Shown: piece by piece, positions 55,653-62,883 of the stretch
Layout: every line of letters begins with the position of its first letter
Numbering within the stretch: position 1 is the stretch's first letter
Made by a program: the position numbers and the translations under genes
DNA from: Rhodococcus wratislaviensis
GTDB lineage: Bacteria > Actinomycetota > Actinomycetes > Mycobacteriales > Mycobacteriaceae
Direction of reading: 5' to 3'
DNA length: 64,000 bases
Assembly (NCBI RefSeq): GCF_900455735.1
Contig: NZ_UAUI01000002.1
Span: 124,001-188,000 of the forward strand
The notes under the pieces: model-generated
Told to the model about the DNA's origin: nothing
What the model saw: the letters and a program-made list of their open reading frames with translations, nothing else
Databases searched by the model: none

Positions 55653-56776
55653 GACACACGCTCCACGAGCATCGCGATGCCCTGCCCGCCGCCGATGGCG
55701 CAGGCCGCGAGCCCGAGCGCGGGTCCGTCCTCGCGCAGCATCTGACTTGCCAAGCGCACCAGCAGGATCGCCCCCGATGCCCCCCACGGATGTCCCATGG
55801 CGATGGCGCCGCCCTGTGGGCAGATCACGGATTCGTCCAGGCCGAGTTCGTCCGACACCGCCAGCACCACCGACGCGAAGGCCTCGGTGATCTCGACGAC
55901 GCCCAGATCCGCGACGTCGTGTCCGGTTCGCTTCAGGACTTTGCGGATCGCGGGAACCGGTCCGAGTCCGGGCAGCGCCGGGTCCGATCCCGCGACGGCG
56001 GAGCCGAGGACCCGCAACGCGGGCAGTCCGGCGGCAAGCGACTCGGTCGTCACCGCCAGCACCGCGGCGCCGTCCGAGATGCCGCAGGAGTTCCCCGCCG
56101 TGGCCGTCCCGCCGGCACCGAAACTGGGGCGTAACCGCGCCAGCCTGGCCTCGGTCATGCCTGTGCGAATGCGCTGGTCCCGCTCGATCGCACCGATCGG
56201 CACGATCTCCGACGAGAAGTCGGCGGCGGCCGCGAGCGTGTGCGACCGCGCCGCGTACGCGTCCTGCCGCTCTCGGCTGATGCCGCGAGCCCGCGCGAGA
56301 TCGTCCGCGGCCGCCCCCATGTCGGGGTCGGGGAAGCCTTGCGGCGCAAAGGGAGCGCGGGTGTAGCGCACCGGATCGGCGCCCGGCACCGGCGGCCAGA
56401 ACCGCCACGGCGCGGTGCTCGCCGATTCGACACCACCCGCCAGGATCAGCTCGTCGGCGCCGCTGCGTACACGGAGCGCGGCTTGCATCACTGCGTCGAG
56501 GCCGGAACCGCACTGCCGGTCGACGGTGACACCGGGAACCTCCACACCCATCCCCGCCTGCAGGGCAGCGACCCGTGCCGGATCGCCGCCCGGTCCGAGG
56601 CAGTTGCCGAGGACGACGTCGTCGACCTCGGCGTCGAGGCCCGAGCCCCGCAGCGACGTCAGGACCTCGCGTAGCACCGGGGCGGCCAGATCGGTGGTGG
56701 TCAGATCGGCGAACCCGTGCCCGGCATTGCCGATCGGCGTCCGACGCGGCGCCACCAGAACAGGGACAGAGCTCAT
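55649..56776 (-). CDS. Thiolase (acetyl-CoA acyltransferase)
   Basis: 375 residues. VDRQCGSGLDAVMQAALRVR contains the acyl-binding Cys near residue 89; EITEAFASVVLAVSDELGLD, QGGAIAMGHPWGASGAILLV (His) and CAIGGGQGIAMLVE (second Cys) complete the active site. Shorter than the about 390-400 of typical thiolases. In a biotin-transport operon it could carry out thiolytic cleavage of a beta-keto acyl-CoA (side-chain shortening) or a condensation. The start overlaps the preceding ligase stop (ATGA). Confidence 0.88.
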   Translation of the reverse strand: MSSVPVLVAPRRTPIGNAGHGFADLTTTDLAAPVLREVLTSLRGSGLDAEVDDVVLGNCLGPGGDPARVAALQAGMGVEVPGVTVDRQCGSGLDAVMQAALRVRSGADELILAGGVESASTAPWRFWPPVPGADPVRYTRAPFAPQGFPDPDMGAAADDLARARGISRERQDAYAARSHTLAAAADFSSEIVPIGAIERDQRIRTGMTEARLARLRPSFGAGGTATAGNSCGISDGAAVLAVTTESLAAGLPALRVLGSAVAGSDPALPGLGPVPAIRKVLKRTGHDVADLGVVEITEAFASVVLAVSDELGLDESVICPQGGAIAMGHPWGASGAILLVRLASQMLREDGPALGLAACAIGGGQGIAMLVERVS

Positions 56777-57894
56777 GCCAGCCAGTCTCTCACTCGGCCT
56801 CGGGCGACCTTGCCACTGGCGGTCCGCGGCATCGACTCGATCGGCACCCAGCGGCGGGGCAGCGCTTCCTTCGTCAGCGTCCGGCGCGCGTGCGAACGGA
56901 CCTCAGCGATCTCCGCGGTGCCGTCGAGCTCCACCACGGCGGTGACGGTCTCGCCGAGCACCGAATGCGGCGATCCGACGACGGCGGCCGCGGCGACACC
57001 GTCGAGCGTCTCGAGGATGCGCTCGACGTCCTCGGCGATCACCGTGGTGCCGCCGACGTTGATCGCGGAGTCGCCCCGGCCGCGCACCGTCAGCTCGCCG
57101 TCGTCACCGAGTTCCGCAAGGTCACCGACGCCGAACCACTCCGGGACTCCGATGACGCTGTACGGCGACCGGACGTACAGCAGGCCGTCGCGGATGTCCG
57201 CGTCGACACCGTCCAGCAGCCGGAGCGGCTCGGGCACCCGGCGCGCCGCGACGAGGGAGAGTTCCGCGGCGCCGTAGTACTCGACGATCTCGATGCCGTC
57301 GGCCACCGCGCGGGCGCCGTCGTCCAGGGCGGTGCCCGCGACGACCGCCGTGCGCAGCTTCGGGGCCTTCCCCACCACCTCACGGAGAACGGCGGGGACG
57401 GCGTGCACGACTGTCGCCCGGGACGGGTCGTCGGTGACGCACGCGCCTCGCCACAGTGCGTGCACTGCGCCGAACAGGTGCATCGTCGCGTGCAACGGGC
57501 CGGTGATCAGCACGTGGTCCGTGGCGTCGATGCCGGTGATCGCGGTGAACGCGGGAAAGCTGTCGAACCAGGAGGCCGCTGTGCGCGCGAGCGGACGGGG
57601 CCTTCCGGTGGAGCCGGACGTCGCCACCAGCAGAAACGCGGACGGCGGGACCACCGCGCGGTCCGGACGCGCCTCGGGGTTCTCGACGATCACCGCCGTC
57701 CCCTGCCGCGCCGCGGCGCAGACGCAGATCAGGGCGTCCGGGACCGGCAGCGTCGACGCGTCGTAGGCAGGGGCACCCGAGCCGTGCTCGAGGATCCATC
57801 GGTCGATGGCGCGGTCGAGTTCGGCGTACGTGTAGGTGCGGCCGTCGAAGTCGAGGGCAGGCTGATCGCCGGAGCCGCCGAGTTCGGAATTCAC
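56773..57894 (-). CDS. Short AMP-binding acyl ligase in the bioY operon
   Basis: 373 residues from GTG 57894, overlapping the bioY stop (GTGA). Phosphate loop ATSGSTGRPRPLARTAASW lacks the usual loop lysine (Arg in place); EYYGAAELSLVA, FGVGDLAELGDDGELTVRGR and PRTASGKVARGRV (A10 lysine) remain. The N-terminal part is about 100 residues shorter than in typical acyl-CoA synthetases. It may load the acid for the thiolase, or differ in substrate from the second ligase at the end of the operon. Confidence 0.78.
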   Translation of the reverse strand: MNSELGGSGDQPALDFDGRTYTYAELDRAIDRWILEHGSGAPAYDASTLPVPDALICVCAAARQGTAVIVENPEARPDRAVVPPSAFLLVATSGSTGRPRPLARTAASWFDSFPAFTAITGIDATDHVLITGPLHATMHLFGAVHALWRGACVTDDPSRATVVHAVPAVLREVVGKAPKLRTAVVAGTALDDGARAVADGIEIVEYYGAAELSLVAARRVPEPLRLLDGVDADIRDGLLYVRSPYSVIGVPEWFGVGDLAELGDDGELTVRGRGDSAINVGGTTVIAEDVERILETLDGVAAAAVVGSPHSVLGETVTAVVELDGTAEIAEVRSHARRTLTKEALPRRWVPIESMPRTASGKVARGRVRDWLA

Positions 57895-58475
57895 GTACGG
57901 ATCAGGCCGGGGTACGCGCGATGCACGCTCTTGGCGACCACGGTCGCGACGACGACCTTGAGCAGGTCGCCGGGGATGAAGGCGAAGTTGGTGGTGATGG
58001 CGGCGCCGACGCCCAGGTCGGTGCGGAGCAGGAGTCCGACGGTGCCGAAGATGTAGATGACGACGATCCCGCCGAGCGCGTTGATCAGCAGGCCGAGCAC
58101 GACCGGGTACTTCGGCAGGATCCGGGCGGTGAGGAGGCCGATGATCAGCGTCGCGGGAATCCAGCCGATGAGGTATCCGGCGCTGGGGCCTGCGAGCGCG
58201 GTCAGTCCGGTGCGACCACCGGACAGCAGGGGCAGGCCGATCAGGGTCAGGGCGATGAACACCGCGACGGCGGCTGTGCCCTTGCGAGCCCCGAGCACCG
58301 CGCCGGCGAGGATGACGCCGAGCGTCTGCAACGTGATCGGCACTCCGCTGAAGCCGACCGTGATGGCGCCGGGCAGTCCCAGCGCCGCGATCAGCGCGGC
58401 GAATACCGCGATCTGCGCCATGTCCCGCGCTGAAATACCGAGCCTCGACACCCGAGCACTCCCGACCTCTGTCAT
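57891..58475 (-). CDS. bioY: Biotin transporter substrate-binding (S) component
   Basis: 194 residues with six membrane helices. [40 protein letters not shown] and LALTLIGLP-like [20 protein letters not shown] followed by [16 protein letters not shown] are hallmarks of BioY. The start ATG at 58475 has AGAGGAG upstream and overlaps the stop of the DMT gene. It captures biotin at the membrane; with bioMN it forms a complete ECF transporter. Confidence 0.93.
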   Translation of the reverse strand: MTEVGSARVSRLGISARDMAQIAVFAALIAALGLPGAITVGFSGVPITLQTLGVILAGAVLGARKGTAAVAVFIALTLIGLPLLSGGRTGLTALAGPSAGYLIGWIPATLIIGLLTARILPKYPVVLGLLINALGGIVVIYIFGTVGLLLRTDLGVGAAITTNFAFIPGDLLKVVVATVVAKSVHRAYPGLIRT

Positions 58476-59407
58476 GACGACTCCTCTTGCTGCAAACTTG
58501 AACGACGTTCAAGGTAGCAGGTCGACGCGGACAACGGTGTGGCAGACTCCACGACCTCACCCTCGTCGGGGACCGCCCGCGCCCCGGCCCGCGCTGCTCC
58601 GATCCCGGCCGCGACCACGAAACAGATCCCGGCAACGGCCGCGCGGTCCGGAACCTGATGCAACACCACGAGCCCGATGATCAACGCGAACGCCGGTTCC
58701 AGACTCATCAGGGTCCCGAACGCCGCGGTGTTCAGCCGCCGCAGGGCGAGCATCTCCAGTGTGAACGGCACGACCGGCAGAAGTATCGCCAAACCCAGCC
58801 CGATGATCAACAGGTCCGGCGTCATCTTTCCGAGCATCGAGGGCCCGCCCACGGCGGTCGCGACCAACCCGGCGACCGGCATGGAGACCGCGAGCCCGTT
58901 GAGACCGGCCACCTCGTCGCCCACGCGCTGGGTGAGCACGATGTAGAGCGCCCAGCATGCGGCCGCGCCCAGCGCGAACAGGATTCCGACCGGGTCGACG
59001 CCGCCGGCCCAGGGCTGCGTCAGCAGCAGCACCCCCACGGCCGCCAGCGCCGGCCACTTCAGGCGACCTCGTCCGTGCAGGACGGCGACGCCGAGGGGTC
59101 CGAGGAACTCCAGTGCACTGGCGGTTCCCAGCGGGATCCGGTCCACCGCGGCCATGAACAGCAGGGTGACCGCCGCCGTGACCACCCCGAGCAGAACACA
59201 CGCACCGAGGGACGAACGGGTGAACGCCTTCGGACGAGGCCGCACGATCACGGCCAGCAACACCCCTGCCCAGGCCAGGCGCAACCAGGCGGCGCCCTCG
59301 GCGCCGACGCGCTCGGACACGCCGACGGAGATCGCGAGTCCGCTCTGCACGCACAGCATCGAGGTCAGCGCCATCGTCGCGCCGACGTGGGTCGAGTTCC
59401 TGGTCAT
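58472..59407 (-). CDS. EamA/DMT-family exporter (RhtA-like)
   Basis: 311 residues from ATG 59407 (GTG 59425 would overlap the palindrome). Ten membrane helices in two EamA repeats: [20 protein letters not shown] and [20 protein letters not shown], with [19 protein letters not shown] and [20 protein letters not shown], close to threonine/homoserine exporter RhtA. The last 25 residues ([20 protein letters not shown]) are encoded across the BioQ-like palindrome and look added to the fold. The stop overlaps the bioY start. It starts the bioY gene chain, divergent from a LysR gene. Confidence 0.85.
   Translation of the reverse strand: MTRNSTHVGATMALTSMLCVQSGLAISVGVSERVGAEGAAWLRLAWAGVLLAVIVRPRPKAFTRSSLGACVLLGVVTAAVTLLFMAAVDRIPLGTASALEFLGPLGVAVLHGRGRLKWPALAAVGVLLLTQPWAGGVDPVGILFALGAAACWALYIVLTQRVGDEVAGLNGLAVSMPVAGLVATAVGGPSMLGKMTPDLLIIGLGLAILLPVVPFTLEMLALRRLNTAAFGTLMSLEPAFALIIGLVVLHQVPDRAAVAGICFVVAAGIGAARAGARAVPDEGEVVESATPLSASTCYLERRSSLQQEESS
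58497..58513. promoter_or_regulatory. BioQ-like operator inside the end of the DMT gene
   Basis: CTTGAAC-GAC-GTTCAAG, a perfect 7-base inverted repeat, contains TGAAC-N3-GTTCA, which matches the half-sites of BioQ, the TetR-type biotin regulator of corynebacteria and mycobacteria (TGAAC-N3-GTTAC). It lies 22 bases before the bioY start. It sits within the last codons of the preceding exporter gene. Confidence 0.65.
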
Positions 59408-59422
59408 GTCTGCATTGAATGA

Positions 59423-59447
59423 CACGTGGACCGTTCACGTCCACGTG
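59423..59447. promoter_or_regulatory. LysR operator CACGTGGAC-N7-GTCCACGTG
   Basis: Perfect 9-base inverted repeat with spacer CGTTCAC, between the DMT gene and the LysR gene. It is the obvious binding site of the LysR protein and would control the DMT-bioY chain as well as the regulator itself. Confidence 0.6.
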
Positions 59448-59490
59448 ACTTTCATGGACAAACCGTTCGGATATCGCGAACAATGTGTGC

Positions 59491-60369
59491 GTGGATACCC
59501 GACGCCTGCATCTTCTGCTCGAGCTCTCCCGTCTCGGCTCCATGCGTGAGGTCGCCGAGACACACCGGCTGACCACCTCGACCGTCTCCCAGCAGATCGC
59601 CGCACTCGCGAAGGAGACGGGTGCGCAACTCGTCGAACCGACCGGCCGCCGGGTGCGGCTCACTCCGGCCGGTCGCCGGCTGGCCGACCACGCCGTCACG
59701 ATCCTGGCGGCCGTCGACGCCGCCCGGCTCGACCTCGACCCCCACGCCGAGCCGGTCGGCACCCTGCGCGTCGGGGGTTTCGCGACGGGCATCCGGGTGT
59801 CGCTGCTCCCGGTCGTCGCCGAACTGGCACGCACCCACTCGCAGGTGGACGTGGTGATCAGCGAATACGAACCGGTCGAGGCGTTCGCGCTGCTCGCCGA
59901 CGACGAACTCGATCTCGCCCTGACCTACGACTACAACCTGGCACCGGCGTCCCCCGGCGCCGCGCTCGAGGCCGTCCCGTTGTGGTCGACCCCCTGGGGA
60001 CTCGGCGTGCCCGCGCCCGCCGACGACAAGCCCGCCGACGTCGCCGCCTACGCCGATTCGCCCTGGATCGTGAACTCCCGCAACACCGCCGACGAGGACG
60101 CCGTCCGCACGCTCGCCTCGCTCGCGGGTTTCACACCACACATCGCCCACCAGATCGACAGCCTCGACCTCGTCGAGGACCTCATCGCCGCCGGCTACGG
60201 CGTCGGCCTGCTGCCCGCCGACCGTCCCACCCGCACCGAAGTCACCGTCCTCCCGCTCGCCGACCCGAAGGTCGTGCTGACGGCATACGCGGTGACCCGC
60301 CGCGGGAGGTCGACGTGGCCGCCGCTGCGCCTGGTCCTCGACCGGCTGGCCGCCGTCACCGGCTTCTAG
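59491..60369 (+). CDS. LysR family regulator divergent from the DMT-bioY chain
   Basis: 292 residues from GTG 59491 (GTG 59485 is possible). MDTRRLHLLLELSRLGSMRE-like start, VAETHRLTTSTVSQQIAALA as helix-turn-helix, then LRVGGFATGIRVSLLPVVAE for the effector domain. The stop TAG shares bases with the TAG of the convergent epimerase gene (60366-60369). Divergent from the exporter gene, hence a candidate regulator of that unit and perhaps of the biotin genes behind it. Confidence 0.88.
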   Translation: MDTRRLHLLLELSRLGSMREVAETHRLTTSTVSQQIAALAKETGAQLVEPTGRRVRLTPAGRRLADHAVTILAAVDAARLDLDPHAEPVGTLRVGGFATGIRVSLLPVVAELARTHSQVDVVISEYEPVEAFALLADDELDLALTYDYNLAPASPGAALEAVPLWSTPWGLGVPAPADDKPADVAAYADSPWIVNSRNTADEDAVRTLASLAGFTPHIAHQIDSLDLVEDLIAAGYGVGLLPADRPTRTEVTVLPLADPKVVLTAYAVTRRGRSTWPPLRLVLDRLAAVTGF

Positions 60370-61367
60370 CGCGAGGCTACGGCGGAAGCCGCGTCCTTCA
60401 GGGTGCGGGCCGCGACCTGCAGTCCCTCGAGCTGTCCCAGTTCGACGTCCTCGTGTTCGATGTTGACCGCCATGTCGGGGTCGACCCGCTGCAGCGCAGC
60501 GAGGAAACGGGACCAGAAATCGACGTCGTGTCCGCGGCCGACGGCGACGAAGTCCCACGCCGAGTCCTCGGGCCACTTGTTGACCACATGCTTGCCACCG
60601 AGTCCGGTGGGGTTCTGGTCGGCCGGGATGCGGGTGAACCGGTCGTCGAGAACACCGTAGATCTTGCAGTTCTCGTTGATCCGGGTGTCCTTCGCCGCGG
60701 CGTGGAACACGAGGTCGCCGAGCCAGTCGACCGCGGCGACCGGGTCGATGCCCTGCCAGAACAGGTGCGACGGGTCCATCTCGGCGCCCACGTTCGTCGC
60801 ACCGGTCTTCTCGACCAGACGCGCGAGGGTCGGCGGGTTGAACACCAGGTTCTGCGGGTGCATCTCGATCGCGACCTTGACGCCGTTCTCCCGGGCGAGC
60901 GCGTCGATCTCCTTCCAGAACGGCACCGCGACCTGATCCCACTGGTAGTCGAGGGAGTCGAGATAGCCACTGTCCCAGGTGTTCACGTGCCATGCCGGCC
61001 ACTGGCCGCCGGCGTGCGCGGCGGGCAGCCCGGACATCGTGACCACCCGGTCCACACCGAGCAGGCCGGCCACCTTGATCGCGTTGCGCAGGTCCTCGGC
61101 GTCCTCGGGGCCCACCTCGGGATCCGCGTGCAGCGGGTTGCCGTTGCAGTTCAGGCCGGCGATGGAGACACCGGTCTCGTCGAAGACCTTCAGGTACTCC
61201 TGCGGTGACACCTCACCCGAGAGGAGTTCCTTGACGGGCAGGTGCGGGGTGGGCAGGAATCCGCCCGCGTTGATCTCCGCACCCTCGAGTCCGAGGGACG
61301 CGATGGTCTCCAGCGCCTCGCGCAGGCTGCGGTCGTGCAGGACGGCGGTGTACACACCGAGTTTCAT
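60366..61367 (-). CDS. Sugar phosphate isomerase/epimerase (TIM barrel), second copy type
   Basis: 333 residues. AP-endonuclease-2-like TIM barrel: LGVYTAVLHDRSLREALETI, GVSIAGLNCNGNPLHADPEV, VAIEMHPQNLVFNPPTLARL, GAEMDPSHLFWQGIDPVAAV and AVNIEHEDVELGQLEGLQVA carry the metal-binding Glu/Asp/His residues. It resembles enzymes that act in inositol or keto-sugar catabolism. It follows the dehydrogenase gene of the same strand (65-base gap). Confidence 0.85.
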   Translation of the reverse strand: MKLGVYTAVLHDRSLREALETIASLGLEGAEINAGGFLPTPHLPVKELLSGEVSPQEYLKVFDETGVSIAGLNCNGNPLHADPEVGPEDAEDLRNAIKVAGLLGVDRVVTMSGLPAAHAGGQWPAWHVNTWDSGYLDSLDYQWDQVAVPFWKEIDALARENGVKVAIEMHPQNLVFNPPTLARLVEKTGATNVGAEMDPSHLFWQGIDPVAAVDWLGDLVFHAAAKDTRINENCKIYGVLDDRFTRIPADQNPTGLGGKHVVNKWPEDSAWDFVAVGRGHDVDFWSRFLAALQRVDPDMAVNIEHEDVELGQLEGLQVAARTLKDAASAVASR

Positions 61368-61432
61368 GAGGGATCCTTGCGTCGTGGGAAGAAGTTGCGG
61401 TTCAGAGTTTTTGCGGTTCGGGGTGGTGCGGT

Positions 61433-62611
61433 TCAGCCGATCTTGACGGCCGCTCCGTCGGCGCGGGCGGACTCCGCGACGGCGGTGACGATCTGCATGC
61501 CGCGCAGCGCGTGGGCGAAGGACGGCAACGGGCCGAGGACGTCGATGCCGGCGATCTGGTCGAGGAAGGCACGGGCCTGGTACGCGAAGAACTCCGCCTT
61601 GCCGTGGCCGACACCGCCGGCATCCATCGGCAGGCCACCCTGGATGTACGGGTGCTGCGGTCCGATGATCACCCGACGCTGACCGTTCACGGTGCGGTCG
61701 AGGCCCTCGCTGGACACCGAGAATTCGGCGGCGCGAGCCAGGTCGAACGCCGCGGAGCCGGACGTCCCGAACAGCTCGAAACCGAGCCCGTCCGGAAGCT
61801 GGTGCGCGACACGGGAAGCGGAGAACGTGCCGACCGCGCCGTTCTCGAAGCGCGCCGTGAACGTCGCGAGGTCCTCGTTCTCGACGGGTGCCATCTCACC
61901 GGTGGTCTCGGCCTTGGTATGGCCGTAGGTGACCCCGGCGGGCACCGGACGCTCCGTGATCACCGTGGCGAAGGTCGCGCCGCTGATCTCGACGATCGGA
62001 CCGCACACGAATTCGGCCATGTCGAGCAGGTGACTGCCGACGTCCGCCAGCGCACCGGTTCCGGGACCCCCGCGGTACCGCCAGGTGATCGGCGAGGCCG
62101 GGTCCAGGCCGTAGTCGCACCAGTAGTGCCCGTTGAAGTGAATGATGTCGCCGAGACGGCCCGTCGCGAGTTCGTCCCGGATCGCCTGGATGGCCGGCGA
62201 CCGGCGGTAGGTGTACCCGACAGTCGCGATCGTGTCGGCGTCCGCGGCGGCGGCGACCATGGCCTCGGCGTCCGCGATGGACCCGGCCAGGGGCTTCTCG
62301 CACAGCACGTGCTTCCCGGCAGCGAGGAGGCCTTCGACGATCTCCCGGTGCAACTGGTTGGCGACGACGACGCTCACGGCGTCGATGTCCGGCGATTCGG
62401 CAATGGCCTGCCAGCTGTACTCGGCCCGCTCGTACCCGTACCGCTTCGCGGTGTCGTCGGCGACGGCCTGGTTGGTGTCGGCGATCGCGACCAGACGCAC
62501 GTCGGGGCGGTCGGTTCCGAACAGCGTCGACGCCATGCGATATCCGGCGGCGTGTGCTCGTCCGGCCATGCCGCCGCCGATGACGGCGACACCGATCGAG
62601 TTGGAAGTCAT
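61433..62611 (-). CDS. Gfo/Idh/MocA family dehydrogenase, second copy type
   Basis: 392 residues from ATG 62611. GVAVIGGGMAGRAHAAGYRM (NAD motif), VLCEKPLAGSIADAEAMVAA (EKP signature), TVGYTYRRSPAIQAIRDELA and GALADVGSHLLDMAEFVCGP (catalytic D..H) are present. Related to inositol or scyllo-inositol type dehydrogenases. It heads a two-gene unit with the isomerase, mirroring the pair at 44976-46819. Confidence 0.87.
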   Translation of the reverse strand: MTSNSIGVAVIGGGMAGRAHAAGYRMASTLFGTDRPDVRLVAIADTNQAVADDTAKRYGYERAEYSWQAIAESPDIDAVSVVVANQLHREIVEGLLAAGKHVLCEKPLAGSIADAEAMVAAAADADTIATVGYTYRRSPAIQAIRDELATGRLGDIIHFNGHYWCDYGLDPASPITWRYRGGPGTGALADVGSHLLDMAEFVCGPIVEISGATFATVITERPVPAGVTYGHTKAETTGEMAPVENEDLATFTARFENGAVGTFSASRVAHQLPDGLGFELFGTSGSAAFDLARAAEFSVSSEGLDRTVNGQRRVIIGPQHPYIQGGLPMDAGGVGHGKAEFFAYQARAFLDQIAGIDVLGPLPSFAHALRGMQIVTAVAESARADGAAVKIG

Positions 62612-62720
62612 GAGTGGAAGCCTTTCGGTGTGATGTTGACCCGGCGGGAGTGCACGTCGGCTACCCGCAGACACCCGCACGAGAGTGAAGACGCCCTCCG
62701 GCTAGTTCGGTCTATTTAAC

Positions 62721-62740
62721 CGGTCTAGTACGACTACTAT
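62721..62740. promoter_or_regulatory. CTAGTACG-type element before the second dehydrogenase gene
   Basis: GTCTAGTACGACTACT at 62724-62739 shares CTAGTACG (62725-62732) with the first half of the LacI operator at 46860-46877. Symmetry is imperfect, so cross-regulation is only suggested. Confidence 0.35.
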
Positions 62741-62840
62741 GAGCTGAGTCACGACGCCCTGTCAAGCCCCGGCCCGGCGGGCCTGCAAACGGGCCGCACC
62801 CCTTGACGAACGCCCTCTCCCTGCGCACACTGAATACACT

Positions 62841-62864
62841 TTCACTGAGGATGGATTCAGTGAA
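62841..62864. promoter_or_regulatory. TTCACTGA-N8-TCAGTGAA palindrome before the FAD monooxygenase gene
   Basis: Perfect 8-base arms around GGATGGAT, ending 20 bases before the monooxygenase start. TACACT at 62835-62840 could be a -10 box. Shape fits a TetR- or MarR-type operator. No regulator is adjacent within the window, so it may lie beyond the right edge. Confidence 0.5.
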
Positions 62865-62883
62865 TGACAGTTCAGGAGGACGC

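Noticed and set aside
56773-58635. Reading the short ligase and the sequence before it as one 620-residue protein
   Set aside because: The first 240 residues are a shadow of bioY; the ligase fold starts near GTG 57894.
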